From Olivibacter domesticus (GTDB taxonomy: Bacteria; Bacteroidota; Bacteroidia; Sphingobacteriales; Sphingobacteriaceae): a DNA stretch of 64,000 nt. The translations under genes and the position numbers were made by a program. This document shows, in pieces, positions 52,501 through 60,406 of the stretch; the first letter of the stretch is position 1, and each line of letters opens with the position of its first letter. Location of the stretch: positions 124,001-188,000 of the forward strand of contig NZ_FOAF01000010.1 of the NCBI RefSeq assembly GCF_900109575.1, given 5' to 3'. The notes under the pieces were generated by a model. The model ran no database searches. It saw only the letters and a program-made list of their open reading frames with translations, and was not told the origin of the DNA.

Positions 52501-52681
52501 TAGCGCTTGTTATCGTACCTGTTATTTGCTTTTGTTGTTTAAGAGCTGCATCTACGCTTGTGTTGGAAGCGGAATTAGCGGCATGAGCCCATTCACCGTA
52601 TAACGGACTGCCTAACGTCATTAACATAGCTAAACTACTTGTTAGTGCTATGTTTTTAATTGGTTTGTTTAGATAGGTCAT
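49508..52681 (-). CDS. SusC/RagA family TonB-linked outer-membrane transporter (pair 2)
   Basis: The 1057-residue receptor has a signal to about AHA (residue 34), a CarboxypepD_reg-like domain (about 53-130, SPLPGVSVLVKGSARGVTTDENGRF), a plug with DEVVVVGYGTQRKVDITGSVASV and PGGRTKVRIRGFSS, and a barrel ending in FTFGLNATF. The N-terminal 130 residues closely match the pair 1 SusC. The usual start site follows an operator 68 bases upstream. Its ligand cannot be read from sequence, and no glycanase, lyase or peptidase gene lies in the cluster. Confidence 0.96.
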   Translation of the reverse strand: MTYLNKPIKNIALTSSLAMLMTLGSPLYGEWAHAANSASNTSVDAALKQQKQITGTITSATDQSPLPGVSVLVKGSARGVTTDENGRFLIEAAPNEVLVFSYIGFISTEKTVGTVANINVSLQEDSQSLDEVVVVGYGTQRKVDITGSVASVKATELTERPAQNVNQALSGRIAGVNAATNSGRPGGRTKVRIRGFSSINATNEPLYIVDGIIFTEDISTINPSDIESVDVLKDASSTAIYGTRGANGVIMITTKRGKKGQSQINYDAFMAINTMARKQDVLNSRQWMDIEELGYKNAEKYDPTGFASGKYENPIEKRQKYAVGNTLGNKELFTADGQPLYDVDWQDLLTRTAISQSHNLSFTGGSEKSNYGLYLGYYDDQGIIVNSFQKRYSARAVIDHNVRDWLKVGGTLGFSNNTERRQDDGVGGNIPPRMMIEMVPFIPYRYPDGSYGRREDYNGLETGDNPRAQADEITRLYRRNVFTGNTYAKITLMEGLDFTSTIGVNLKDENQPYFVSTLSNFDGGLGRAFARIDAMSSFFWQWSNHINYNKTFGDHSISATLGTEAQKYEILNWRASANDISDDYYQWNNLETGSTPMPPTSSVVNYQMASYFARANYGYKDRYLLTVTGRFDGSSRFGENNKFAFFPSVAGAWRLSEEDFLKENNTISNLKLRLSYGQTGNSEIDSYLSNANLKVGNYAFGGRLASGTVNSTLPNQNLKWEKTTQYNAGIDVGLLNNRINIELDAYLKKTSDLLLAAPVPASSGYTTLMTNIGDMENKGIEFNISSLNIDKDDFSWSTSFNFSYLKNKVTALGTNNEDVFMNPSFIGSNSNILRVGQPVGTFYGLVREGTWSTSEAEQAARYNRLPGDIKYRDVNDDGQINDADRTLIGKGIPDFYGGFFNTFRYKNFDLTVELQYSYGNDVFRMSQHSSEDRTGIANSYASVLNAWTEENQNTPIAQIRGAGVRYDSLLDSHKVEDGSFIRGKNLMLGYNLPTEFLSKIKLSKLRFYASVQNFFLITDYSGYDPEVTTYDDTFAQGIEFHDYPKPRTFTFGLNATF

Positions 52682-52748
52682 AAAATGTTAATTTTTACCC
52701 TTAGTAAAGTTGGTTTGTTTTTTTCTTGAATAATTGATGTTACTAATG

Positions 52749-52762
52749 CTAAACCGCTTTAG
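52749..52762. promoter_or_regulatory. LacI-type operator upstream of SusC pair 2
   Basis: CTAAACCGCTTTAG is the exact inverse complement of the site at 47710-47723, both embedded in GCTAAA...TTTAGT context. It lies 68-81 bases before the susC-like start, close to where a promoter should be, fitting repression by the neighbouring LacI protein. Confidence 0.78.
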
Positions 52763-53326
52763 TTTCCGACTAAAAAAATAGCCACACAATTAGTCATGGT
52801 TTTTGAGTTTTAAATAGTTTCAGCATATGGTCAGCTTTAAATTTATTATATGTAATAAGGGTACGAACTTCTTAATAAAAAATTGAAATTCAAAACGCTA
52901 TTGGCAAATTGTTACAATTTTGTCTTAAAAGATTTGTTAATACTATATCAACTAAAAGAACTTATATAAAGAATTTACTAAGTGGTTAAGCCAACGGATG
53001 GGGTACTTCGTTGTCCAATCGAATAGATTACCTAAGATTCCGACTACTGCTTATTGTAGTACTTAGATAAAAGAAATCTAAGTAATCTAACTATAAAGGC
53101 ATTGCATGGTAATCGTTTAACTAATTACCATAATTGTCGCAGTTAAAAGAATAATTATTCACAATATTATACAACTTATCGTGTTTAATCTTATCTTTAC
53201 TGCAACCTTTCATAAACATATCTGTTATCGATACCTTAGAAAATGAAACCTAATCAAGAAACCTCTAAAGTCGATATGAAAATGTTTACAGGTTGTAAAA
53301 GACCTTAAGAAACAATTTACTTACGA
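52763..53326. other. Long AT-rich intergenic region before the LacI gene
   Basis: No convincing gene in 564 bases. Three inverted repeats are visible: TACTTAGAT (53060-53068) with its complement at 53076-53084, ATGGTAAT (53106-53113) with ATTACCAT (53124-53131), and an imperfect longer pairing of 53026-53038 with 53076-53087. A 21-codon frame at 53243-53308 ends 18 bases before lacI but has no supporting feature. No exact TAnnTTTG was found. Confidence 0.45.
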
Positions 53327-54346
53327 ATGAAAAGAAATCGAGTTTCCATTAAAGATATTTCAAAAGCCTTAGGGCTATCCAATACAACCATATCTTTTAT
53401 ATTAAACGGTAAAGCTGAAGAGATGCGTATAAGCGCACAGGTAACTGAACGAGTATTGGCTTATGTAAAAGAGGTTGGATATACTCCTAATTATTTAGCA
53501 CGAGGATTAGTAACAGGTAAAACCAATACAATTGGCTTTATTGTTGAAAATATTGGAAACCCTTTTTTCTCACAAATTGCCTCTTTGATTGAAGAACAGG
53601 CTTATAAAGGTGGTTATAAAATCATTTATAGCAGTACGAATGGACAATCGGATAAAGCACTTGAGCTTATTCGTATGTTTCGTGATAGGGGAGTGGATGG
53701 TTATATTATTTGTCCAACTGAAAAACTCGAAGAAGAAATTAGTCAATTAAAAGAAGAAAATAGACCCGTCGTATTATTTGATAGATTTCTCCCCGCTATA
53801 GATTCTCATTATATCGGTATTGATAATGAGCAGGCTATGTACGAGGCTTGTAAGCATTTGGTAGAAAGAAATAGAAAAAATATTGCCCTTATTACGACTG
53901 ATTCAAGGCAAACGCAGATGATAAGTAGATTAGAAGGGTACAAGAGGTTGATAAAAGAAAGAAAATTAAATGAATACATATTGTCGATTCCTTATGAAAA
54001 CAGAAAGGAACGACTTCAGTCGGATTTCGAGGATTTTATAAAAAAATATCCCAAATTGGATGGCATTTGCTTTGCTACTAACTACTTGGCTGTTGGAGGT
54101 TTAGAAGTTATGCGGAATCTTGGACTAAAAATTCCTTCAAAGATTGCTGTTGTGGCATTTGATGATAATGAAGTTTTAAGACTTTTTCAGCCGGGCATAA
54201 CAGCAGTAGAACAACCACTTGAAGAAATGGCTAAATTAATCATCGATAGACTATTAGTCGATTTAAAGCTAGGGAAGAGTGCTGAAAAAACTATTCATAA
54301 GGAAATTCCAACGCGTTTAATTGTGAGGGAATCAACTGGAAATTAA
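53327..54346 (+). CDS. LacI family transcriptional regulator
   Basis: The 339-residue regulator has an N-terminal helix-turn-helix (RVSIKDISKALGLSNTTISFILNGKAEEMRIS, about 4-35), the hinge helix PNYLARGLVTGKT, and a periplasmic-binding-protein-like effector domain (about 62-335) starting NTIGFIVENIGNPFFSQIASLIEEQA. It probably binds a sugar or sugar acid. It is divergent from the SusCD genes, and two copies of a 14-bp LacI-like operator lie before the susC-like genes, so control of both pairs is likely. Regulation of this kind is less common in Bacteroidota than hybrid two-component or anti-sigma systems. Confidence 0.94.
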   Translation: MKRNRVSIKDISKALGLSNTTISFILNGKAEEMRISAQVTERVLAYVKEVGYTPNYLARGLVTGKTNTIGFIVENIGNPFFSQIASLIEEQAYKGGYKIIYSSTNGQSDKALELIRMFRDRGVDGYIICPTEKLEEEISQLKEENRPVVLFDRFLPAIDSHYIGIDNEQAMYEACKHLVERNRKNIALITTDSRQTQMISRLEGYKRLIKERKLNEYILSIPYENRKERLQSDFEDFIKKYPKLDGICFATNYLAVGGLEVMRNLGLKIPSKIAVVAFDDNEVLRLFQPGITAVEQPLEEMAKLIIDRLLVDLKLGKSAEKTIHKEIPTRLIVRESTGN

Positions 54347-54380
54347 ATTAATTGATAGGGTTTTTCGATTGGTTGACAGG

Positions 54381-54941
54381 TTATCGCTCCCATCGTGGTA
54401 TCTCAATATCAAAACCAAATAAATCCAATGCCCTTGCTACAGTATGTTTAACCATCTCATCTATTGATTGCGGTTGCATATAAAAGGCGGGTACAGGAGG
54501 CATGACTATTCCTCCCATTTCGGTTATTTGAAGCATCGTTTTTATATGTCCGGCATGTAATGGTGTCTCGCGAAAAAGTAGTACTAATTTTCTTCGTTCT
54601 TTTAAAGTGACGTCGGCTGCTCTGGACATTAAGGAACTGGTTACACCAGTTGCTATTTCTGACATAGTTTTTACCGAACAGGGAGCTATTAACATACCCA
54701 TTGTTTTAAAAGAACCGCTCGAAATAGCTGCTCCCACATCAGCCAAAGCATAAGCCTTGTCTGCTAATGAAACAATGGTGTCATGTTTATACTGTGTTTC
54801 GTAACTTCTTACTAGTTCTGCCGCTTTACTTATAATGACATGCGTCTCTACATCAAGTTCACGAAGTAGTTCTAATGCTTTGATACCATATTGAATCCCG
54901 GTCGCCCCGCTTATGCCTATAATAATTCTCTTTTTAATCAT
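54381..54941 (-). CDS. ubiX: UbiX-like flavin prenyltransferase
   Basis: The 186-residue flavoprotein makes prenylated FMN, the cofactor of UbiD-type decarboxylases. It has IIIGISGATGIQYGIKALELL at the start with the FMN-phosphate loop, ISSGSFKTMGMLIAPCSVKTMSEIATG, the KLVLLFRETPLHAGHIKTM segment and the C-terminal PPVPAFYMQPQS. Length is normal. No ubiD gene is in the window. The gamma-glutamyltransferase-like gene ends 26 bases upstream, so it is probably co-transcribed with it. Confidence 0.93.
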   Translation of the reverse strand: MIKKRIIIGISGATGIQYGIKALELLRELDVETHVIISKAAELVRSYETQYKHDTIVSLADKAYALADVGAAISSGSFKTMGMLIAPCSVKTMSEIATGVTSSLMSRAADVTLKERRKLVLLFRETPLHAGHIKTMLQITEMGGIVMPPVPAFYMQPQSIDEMVKHTVARALDLFGFDIEIPRWER

Positions 54942-54967
54942 AAAATGTATAATACAAGATCAACATG

Positions 54968-56884
54968 TTACCAACCTATACCGTAATCTTCTCCATGATT
55001 GCTACTACCTCCCCAGAAGGTGCCATGTTCCTGATCTACAAAAATAGCATTTATAGGGCCGCTGGTGCGCTCTCCAAAACTCATATCATATCCCATTTGT
55101 TTTAAAGCAGCTCTCACATGTTCTGGAGTTTTATTATTTAATAGAATGCTACCAGGCTTTGGAATGCGGTCTTGAATGCTAGTTCCGCCCAGAGAAAGCC
55201 AAAGCTGATTGCTATTGATGTTTGCGGCTTCAGCAGCTTGCTGAACGGTCATGCCAAACTCTTCCATATTTAAGAAAAACTGTAAAAGATTTTGATCTTG
55301 CGTATCACCCCCTTGCACGGCGAAGGCCAAATGGGGTAAGCCATTTTTTAATGCTAAAGACGGTGTAAGTGTAACCCGCGGTCTTTTTCCTGGTGCCAAC
55401 ACGTTAAATGGACTTATAGTTGAATCGAGGACAAAGCTTTGCAAACGCTGACTCATGCCAATTCCGGTATTACCGGCAATACAAGCAGGAACCCAACCGC
55501 CACTAGGAGTTATGGCGATGAGCCAACCCTCTTTATCCGCGGCCACTACACTGGTTGTCCCCCTCCACAATCGGTCATGATATAAACTGTCATCATTTCC
55601 CATATTAACAATAGCCGCAGATTTATTCGTAGCATCGTGTTTGGGTACGAACTCTCTGTTATCTTTATTTTGCGTAGTATCTGTCAATAAAGATCTGTTT
55701 TTTAGAAGGCTTATAAAAGGATTCTTTTTTCCTTCAAAAGAATAGGGGTCACCAGGTTGAGCTAAGCCTACATTTCTATTCGGAGAAATAAGCGAAGCAC
55801 GTTCTTTTGCATATTGTTTACTAAGCAGGCCCGTGATTGGTGAACGTGGAGAAAAATAGGGATCACCATAATAGAAATCTCGATCTGCAAAAGCCAAACT
55901 CATTGTTTGATATAGGGTATGAATATAGGGGGCTGAATTATATTCCATCTTTTTTAGATCAAAGTTTTCAAGTATATTTAAACTTTGTAAGAGGGCGGGG
56001 CCTTGTGTCCATTCTTGTAATTTATAAACTTCTATTCCTCTATAATTAACATGTAGGGGTTCTTCCTCAATAGGTTTCCAATTGGCAAGGTCCTCTAAAG
56101 TAATTAATCCGCCCTGTTCTTTAACCCCGCGTACAAATTCTTCCGCTATATCTCCCTTGTAAAAACGATCAAAAGCCGCGTGAATAGCATTTTCTCTATT
56201 TTTACCTTCTTTTAGCGCTTCTTGTTCAGCGTCAACTAGTTTCGTTAAGGTAGCTAACAACGCGGGTTGTTTGAAAATTTCTCCAGCAACGGGTGCTTCT
56301 CGTTCTTCACCTAAATGAGTTAGAAAAACTGCTTTACTATAAGGCCAAGCTTTTATCTTTTCTTTATTACGTTCAATACTATTTGCTGTTTGGCCATCAA
56401 TTGGATAACCTGCCGCCATTTCCATAGCGGGCGCAAGAACTTCTTTTAAACTTAATTTTCCATATTTGGCAAGCATATAGCAAAGCCCACCGGTTGTGCC
56501 GGGTGTTACGGCTGCGAGTGGGCCATATTCAGGCGGAAACTCATAACCCTTATCTTTGAAAAAGTTTACTGTAGCGCCTGAAGGAGCTACACCTAATGCA
56601 TTAATAGCAATAACTTTTTTAAGTTTAGGGTTGTAAATAAGTGCTTGTGTTTCTCCTCCCCAACTTAATACGTCCCACATGGTGCAAGTTGCTGCAAGCA
56701 TAGCACAAGCCGCATCAATTGCGTTTCCTCCTTTCTGAAAAATCATCGAACCTGCAGTTGCTGCTAATGGCTTTCCAGTAATGGCCATCCAATTTTTGCC
56801 ATGTAAGGGAGGTTTTTGAGTTTGCTGAGCGTTAACACTCAAAATTGCAAAAAAAACAAAGAGAAAGAGGAATAGGTGCTTCAT
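54968..56884 (-). CDS. Gamma-glutamyltransferase family protein, exported
   Basis: The 638-residue N-terminal nucleophile hydrolase has a signal peptide ending near VNAQQ (residue 20). The large-subunit start KNWMAITGKPLAATAGSMIFQKGGNAIDAACA is typical, and the autoprocessing site is RGTTSVVAADKEG with candidate nucleophile Thr443. Later GSRV-type substrate residues appear as GKRPRVTLTPSLALKNG and AVQGGDTQDQNL. Between a DATNKSAAIVN sequence and the Thr lies a stretch of about 25 residues not seen in short forms. Typical activity is hydrolysis or transfer of gamma-glutamyl groups, for example from glutathione, in the periplasm; the true substrate is unknown. Confidence 0.88.
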   Translation of the reverse strand: MKHLFLFLFVFFAILSVNAQQTQKPPLHGKNWMAITGKPLAATAGSMIFQKGGNAIDAACAMLAATCTMWDVLSWGGETQALIYNPKLKKVIAINALGVAPSGATVNFFKDKGYEFPPEYGPLAAVTPGTTGGLCYMLAKYGKLSLKEVLAPAMEMAAGYPIDGQTANSIERNKEKIKAWPYSKAVFLTHLGEEREAPVAGEIFKQPALLATLTKLVDAEQEALKEGKNRENAIHAAFDRFYKGDIAEEFVRGVKEQGGLITLEDLANWKPIEEEPLHVNYRGIEVYKLQEWTQGPALLQSLNILENFDLKKMEYNSAPYIHTLYQTMSLAFADRDFYYGDPYFSPRSPITGLLSKQYAKERASLISPNRNVGLAQPGDPYSFEGKKNPFISLLKNRSLLTDTTQNKDNREFVPKHDATNKSAAIVNMGNDDSLYHDRLWRGTTSVVAADKEGWLIAITPSGGWVPACIAGNTGIGMSQRLQSFVLDSTISPFNVLAPGKRPRVTLTPSLALKNGLPHLAFAVQGGDTQDQNLLQFFLNMEEFGMTVQQAAEAANINSNQLWLSLGGTSIQDRIPKPGSILLNNKTPEHVRAALKQMGYDMSFGERTSGPINAIFVDQEHGTFWGGSSNHGEDYGIGW

Positions 56885-56910
56885 AGTACAAAAAAATATA
56901 CTTTATAGTT

Positions 56911-56918
56911 CAAAGTTA
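56911..56918 (-). promoter_or_regulatory. -7 element before the gamma-glutamyltransferase-like gene
   Basis: On the minus strand TAACTTTG matches TAnnTTTG exactly, 27 bases before the ATG. No -33 TTTG stands at the expected distance. Confidence 0.5.
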
Positions 56919-57050
56919 TAAAAATGCCCTATAAAATAGCCGTTTCGCTGTCTATTTTTCCTTGTTTCTTATAAATAGTTAATAAAAAACCTATGTAACG
57001 TGCTAAATTTTGTAAAATGGTGGATGTTATTGCCGTTTAAGACTAGCCAG

Positions 57051-57416
57051 TTAGGAAGCAGCTAACAACTCCATGACCTTCTCTTTCATGAAATATAGAT
57101 CAAATGGTTTTTGAATAAATCCTTTAATGAATTTTGAATCACTTATATCCTGCGTATTCATATGAGCAGACATTAGTAAGATTGGGATATTTTTCGTTGA
57201 ATCTTTTGCAGCTATGCAGTCGGCCAAATCCAGGCCACTACCATCAGGTAAGTTAATATCTAGTATATATAAATCAGGGATAGATATTTCCATTACCTCT
57301 TTAAAACCTTTAATATCTTCAAAGGTCTTTACCTCTAAATCAAAATCCGAGAAAAAAATTGATAATATATCTCTTATATCCTCATCATCTTCCAACACAT
57401 ATATTAGTTTTTTCAT
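57051..57416 (-). CDS. Single-domain response regulator
   Basis: The 121-residue CheY-like receiver has acidic residues EDDED (9-13), phospho-acceptor Asp53 in LYILDINLPDGSG, a Ser switch in LLMSAH and Lys102-like residue in FIQKPFD. It has no output domain and no kinase partner beside it. A 15-bp inverted repeat lies 36-83 bases upstream of its start. It may receive phosphate from an unlinked kinase. Confidence 0.9.
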   Translation of the reverse strand: MKKLIYVLEDDEDIRDILSIFFSDFDLEVKTFEDIKGFKEVMEISIPDLYILDINLPDGSGLDLADCIAAKDSTKNIPILLMSAHMNTQDISDSKFIKGFIQKPFDLYFMKEKVMELLAAS

Positions 57417-57792
57417 CTGTTTATTTTTTAATTTTTCAGATGGAGCCTTTGATGATCAAAATAATTATTTCTCTGTGTGTTAACAATTATTTTGATCATG
57501 TCGGGTTCATGATATTATTTGAAGTATTTATGCCTCCTTGTTCAATGTATATAAGCAAATTGTAGGCCATAATTGTGTCAATTGTGAAAACTGTTCACAT
57601 GGGTTGATTAGTTGTGTATATTTGTTGCTTTTTTTAGTATTAACATGTATGCTGGATGGAGAGCAATTTACGGATCCACATTTAAGGACAGTATGAGAGT
57701 GCTGAAAGCGGTGTCTTAATGTTGGATAAAGTGCTGAAGTCAAACACCTATCAAAGCAAGCTTCTAGCTAGTACTACTTGGCTTTGTTGATT
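57417..57792. other. Intergenic region upstream of the receiver gene
   Basis: No gene is supported. The arms 57452-57466 and 57485-57499 form a perfect 15-bp inverted repeat with an 18-base centre. Right beside it is TTGATCATGTC followed by GGGTTCAT (57493-57511), nearly identical to 9101-9119, and a GTATTTAT...CCTCCT block (57522-57539) similar to 9064-9079. The rest is AT-rich without visible signal. Confidence 0.45.
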
Positions 57793-58140
57793 TTAATAAG
57801 ACCTTTTGTTTAAAGTAGCATTATATCTTGTGCTGAAGGTTCTTGGAAAGTAAGGTTGTTTTATGGAGTGTTTTCTTTTTGGTATAGAGGTAGTTAACTC
57901 CCTTGTCCTGTCTCTTGTTAATTGTGGGTTGTTAAGGGGCATTAGTCCATCGGGGATTTCTCCACCGGATCTCTTTTCTATTTTGATATTCAAATTTGGG
58001 GAGAAGAGATCATTTGCAGACGATAGTTTCTTCTCATAGCCAACTTCATTATTTTTTCTCGTTACACTGGTATTTACATTACAAGCGGCGAATGTAAGAA
58101 GTACCATGATAATCAAGCCTTGTTTGGAAATGTTTGTCAT
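57793..58140 (-). CDS. Small lipoprotein of unknown function
   Basis: The 115-residue protein starts with a lipoprotein signal (GLIIMVLLTFAAC, lipobox Cys at residue 20). The mature part is hydrophilic, basic toward the C-terminus and without recognisable domain. A good promoter at 58222-58254 supports it as a real gene. It is isolated between the receiver gene and the divergent TPR regulator. Confidence 0.6.
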   Translation of the reverse strand: MTNISKQGLIIMVLLTFAACNVNTSVTRKNNEVGYEKKLSSANDLFSPNLNIKIEKRSGGEIPDGLMPLNNPQLTRDRTRELTTSIPKRKHSIKQPYFPRTFSTRYNATLNKRSY

Positions 58141-58221
58141 TTGTAATGTGATCGAAAAATTGCTAACGGATTCAATTAACTATCATTTATGAAGTCGAAT
58201 TAGAGATTAAATAATCTATAA

Positions 58222-58254
58222 CAAAGGTAATGCTACGAATCCCCCTTTATCAAG
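58222..58254 (-). promoter_or_regulatory. Promoter of the small lipoprotein gene
   Basis: On the minus strand TACCTTTG (58222-58229) is an exact -7 match, with CTTG 21 bases upstream (58251-58254), within the usual -33 range. It predicts a leader of about 75 bases. Confidence 0.6.
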
Positions 58255-58382
58255 GTCAGAGTATCTACAGACGGGCTACCTTTTTATTTTGCGAGTCTAC
58301 AAAGCGTCTACTGGAAATGTCTAATTTGTTTCATTTCAGTTTGTTAAATAAATTAGACATTTTAAGAAGCACATCTTTTTAC

Positions 58383-58390
58383 TACTTTTG
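58383..58390 (+). promoter_or_regulatory. -7 element touching the start of the TPR regulator gene
   Basis: TACTTTTG matches TAnnTTTG exactly and ends 5 bases before the ATG at 58396, which would make the transcript nearly leaderless. No -33 element stands at the right distance, so chance is possible. Confidence 0.35.
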
Positions 58391-58395
58391 ATGTT

Positions 58396-60324
58396 ATGCA
58401 GTTTTATTTTAAGTTGTTGTTATCACTAAGTCTTTTCATCTTTTTTCAGTTTGAAAAAGCTGAAGGACAGAAAATTTATATTGATTCTCTTGAAAAGGTA
58501 TTAATGCAAACCGATCTATCACCAGAAGACCGCGTTGTTGCATTATGTAAACTAGCACGAGCCAATTTTGAAAAGGATTTGAAGGAATCTTTTAAACAAG
58601 CGAATGAGGCCTTGCGAATCAGTGGTAGTTTAAAGGACGGTAAAAGCAAAGCCATTACTTTTGCAACATTTACGCACCTTTATGTGCAACAAAATGACTT
58701 AAAGCGTGCTCAAGAAAGCTTAGACAGCGCGCATTACTATGCTTCTCGAACGAAGGATCGAGTAGCAAAAGGCTTTGTGTGGTTTAGAAGTGGCTGGCTT
58801 GATTTGGTAAATGGGGAGAATGACAAATCCATTGCTGGTCTATTAAAAGCGTTAAATTTTCTTAATGGTGAAAAGGCTTATAGCTATGAAAGTTATATTT
58901 ATCATTATATGGCTAGTATTTATGGATATGGAAATGATCCCATTAAGCAAAAAGAATATGCAAAACTTTGTTATGAAACTGCTATTAAAAGCAGAGAGGT
59001 TGATAATCTGAATACCGCCTATTTTACGCTTGGGCATAGCTACCTAGATCGGTTTAAGGTTGATACTACCAATAGGGCATTGCTCGATTCGGCATTGATT
59101 TTTAACAAGCGATCACTTGACCTTTCTGCAATGCAGGAAGGACGGTTACTTGTCAAGAGTAACACAGCTGCTGCCGCCCTCAATACGGCAAATATTTATT
59201 TTCAGTTTTTTCCGTATTCTGCTAAAGATAGTGCCACTAAATATATCGATATCGCTATTGGAATAGCAAAGAAGACAAATCTCAATGAGGTTATATTAAA
59301 TTGCTACGGTATTCTTAGTGAATACGCCATGCAAGAGGGAAAGTATGATGATGCAGAAAAAATATTATTAGAAGGCCTAAGCCAAATAGATGGAGATGTA
59401 ATGAAAATGGCTGTTACAAAAGCACGCCTTTACTTGGCACTATCACGCATAGCAGAAAAAAAGGGGGATCAAATAGGCGCACTCAATTATTTGAAGGAAT
59501 ATATACAGTATAATAAAGAAGCTTTTGATCAAGAAAAGATGGCTACAATTCAAAAGATAGATGCGCAATATCAATCAGAAAAAAAAGAACAGGAGATTAT
59601 AAATTTACAACAGCAAGCATCTTTCAATAGAAAGATGAATATTTTTTACCTGGCAATGGGTGGAACCGGAATACTCGTACTTTTACTATTGCTTAGCTCT
59701 TATAATTATAAATTAAAAGCCTCTCTTCGTAAACAGGAATTGGTAGATAAAGAAAAGCAGGAAGCCGAATTGCAATCAAAATTAAAAGAGGCTGAATCGC
59801 GTCAACTGGCCTTTGAAAAACAAGAAGCAATTCTCCAAGCAAATTTGCAGGCAGAGGAGGCCGCTCGTTTACAAACTGAACAAATGTTATTAAAAGAACG
59901 ACAAGAGCGACTGCAAAAAGAATTACTTGCTGGTACATTACAAATTGAAGAGAAGAACGAATTGCTTGAATTATTGTCTGATAAAGTTACGAAACACAGT
60001 CATTTGTCTGTAGACGAGCAAATTAAACGCATTGTTAGTCAGCACAAAAGAATGGATAAGAATTTTGAAGAGCATAAGACTGACTTTTTTGAAATCAATC
60101 CTGCTTTTTTTGAACGATTACAACAAAAGGCCCATAACACACTTACTCGACTAGATCTTAAGTATTGTTCTTATATACTGATGGGGCTTTCAAATAAAGA
60201 GGTTTCTACGCGATTGGGTATAGAACCGAAAAGTATTCGAATGGCCCGATATCGCATTAAACAGAAACTGGGACTATTAAAAGATGATAGTCTCGATAAC
60301 TTTTTAAGATCACAAGAATATTAA
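58396..60324 (+). CDS. TPR-containing membrane-tethered regulator with C-terminal helix-turn-helix
   Basis: The 642-residue protein has a signal sequence (about 1-24), a periplasmic region of about eight TPR-like helix pairs (about 30-400), one transmembrane helix (YLAMGGTGILVLLLLLSSY, about 417-436), a long coiled coil (about 440-540) and a C-terminal LuxR-like helix-turn-helix (about 580-630, CSYILMGLSNKEVSTRLGIEPKSIRMARYRIKQKLG). This is a common Bacteroidota design in which the envelope sensor and DNA-binding part are one polypeptide. There is no kinase or receiver domain. Target genes and ligand are unknown. Confidence 0.85.
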   Translation: MQFYFKLLLSLSLFIFFQFEKAEGQKIYIDSLEKVLMQTDLSPEDRVVALCKLARANFEKDLKESFKQANEALRISGSLKDGKSKAITFATFTHLYVQQNDLKRAQESLDSAHYYASRTKDRVAKGFVWFRSGWLDLVNGENDKSIAGLLKALNFLNGEKAYSYESYIYHYMASIYGYGNDPIKQKEYAKLCYETAIKSREVDNLNTAYFTLGHSYLDRFKVDTTNRALLDSALIFNKRSLDLSAMQEGRLLVKSNTAAAALNTANIYFQFFPYSAKDSATKYIDIAIGIAKKTNLNEVILNCYGILSEYAMQEGKYDDAEKILLEGLSQIDGDVMKMAVTKARLYLALSRIAEKKGDQIGALNYLKEYIQYNKEAFDQEKMATIQKIDAQYQSEKKEQEIINLQQQASFNRKMNIFYLAMGGTGILVLLLLLSSYNYKLKASLRKQELVDKEKQEAELQSKLKEAESRQLAFEKQEAILQANLQAEEAARLQTEQMLLKERQERLQKELLAGTLQIEEKNELLELLSDKVTKHSHLSVDEQIKRIVSQHKRMDKNFEEHKTDFFEINPAFFERLQQKAHNTLTRLDLKYCSYILMGLSNKEVSTRLGIEPKSIRMARYRIKQKLGLLKDDSLDNFLRSQEY

Positions 60325-60406
60325 AGAATAATCGAATTCAGGTTTTAAAGCTTGACCAAATAATATAGGTAAGACATTAATGTTAAAATTGATGTTTTTT
60401 GAATAA

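Noticed and set aside
53243-53308. 21-codon frame just before lacI
   Set aside because: No enrichment of a particular amino acid, no hairpin arrangement and no signal; a frame of this length is expected by chance.
57528-57743. 71-codon minus-strand frame
   Set aside because: No signal, domain or promoter; composition is not protein-like. Left as intergenic.
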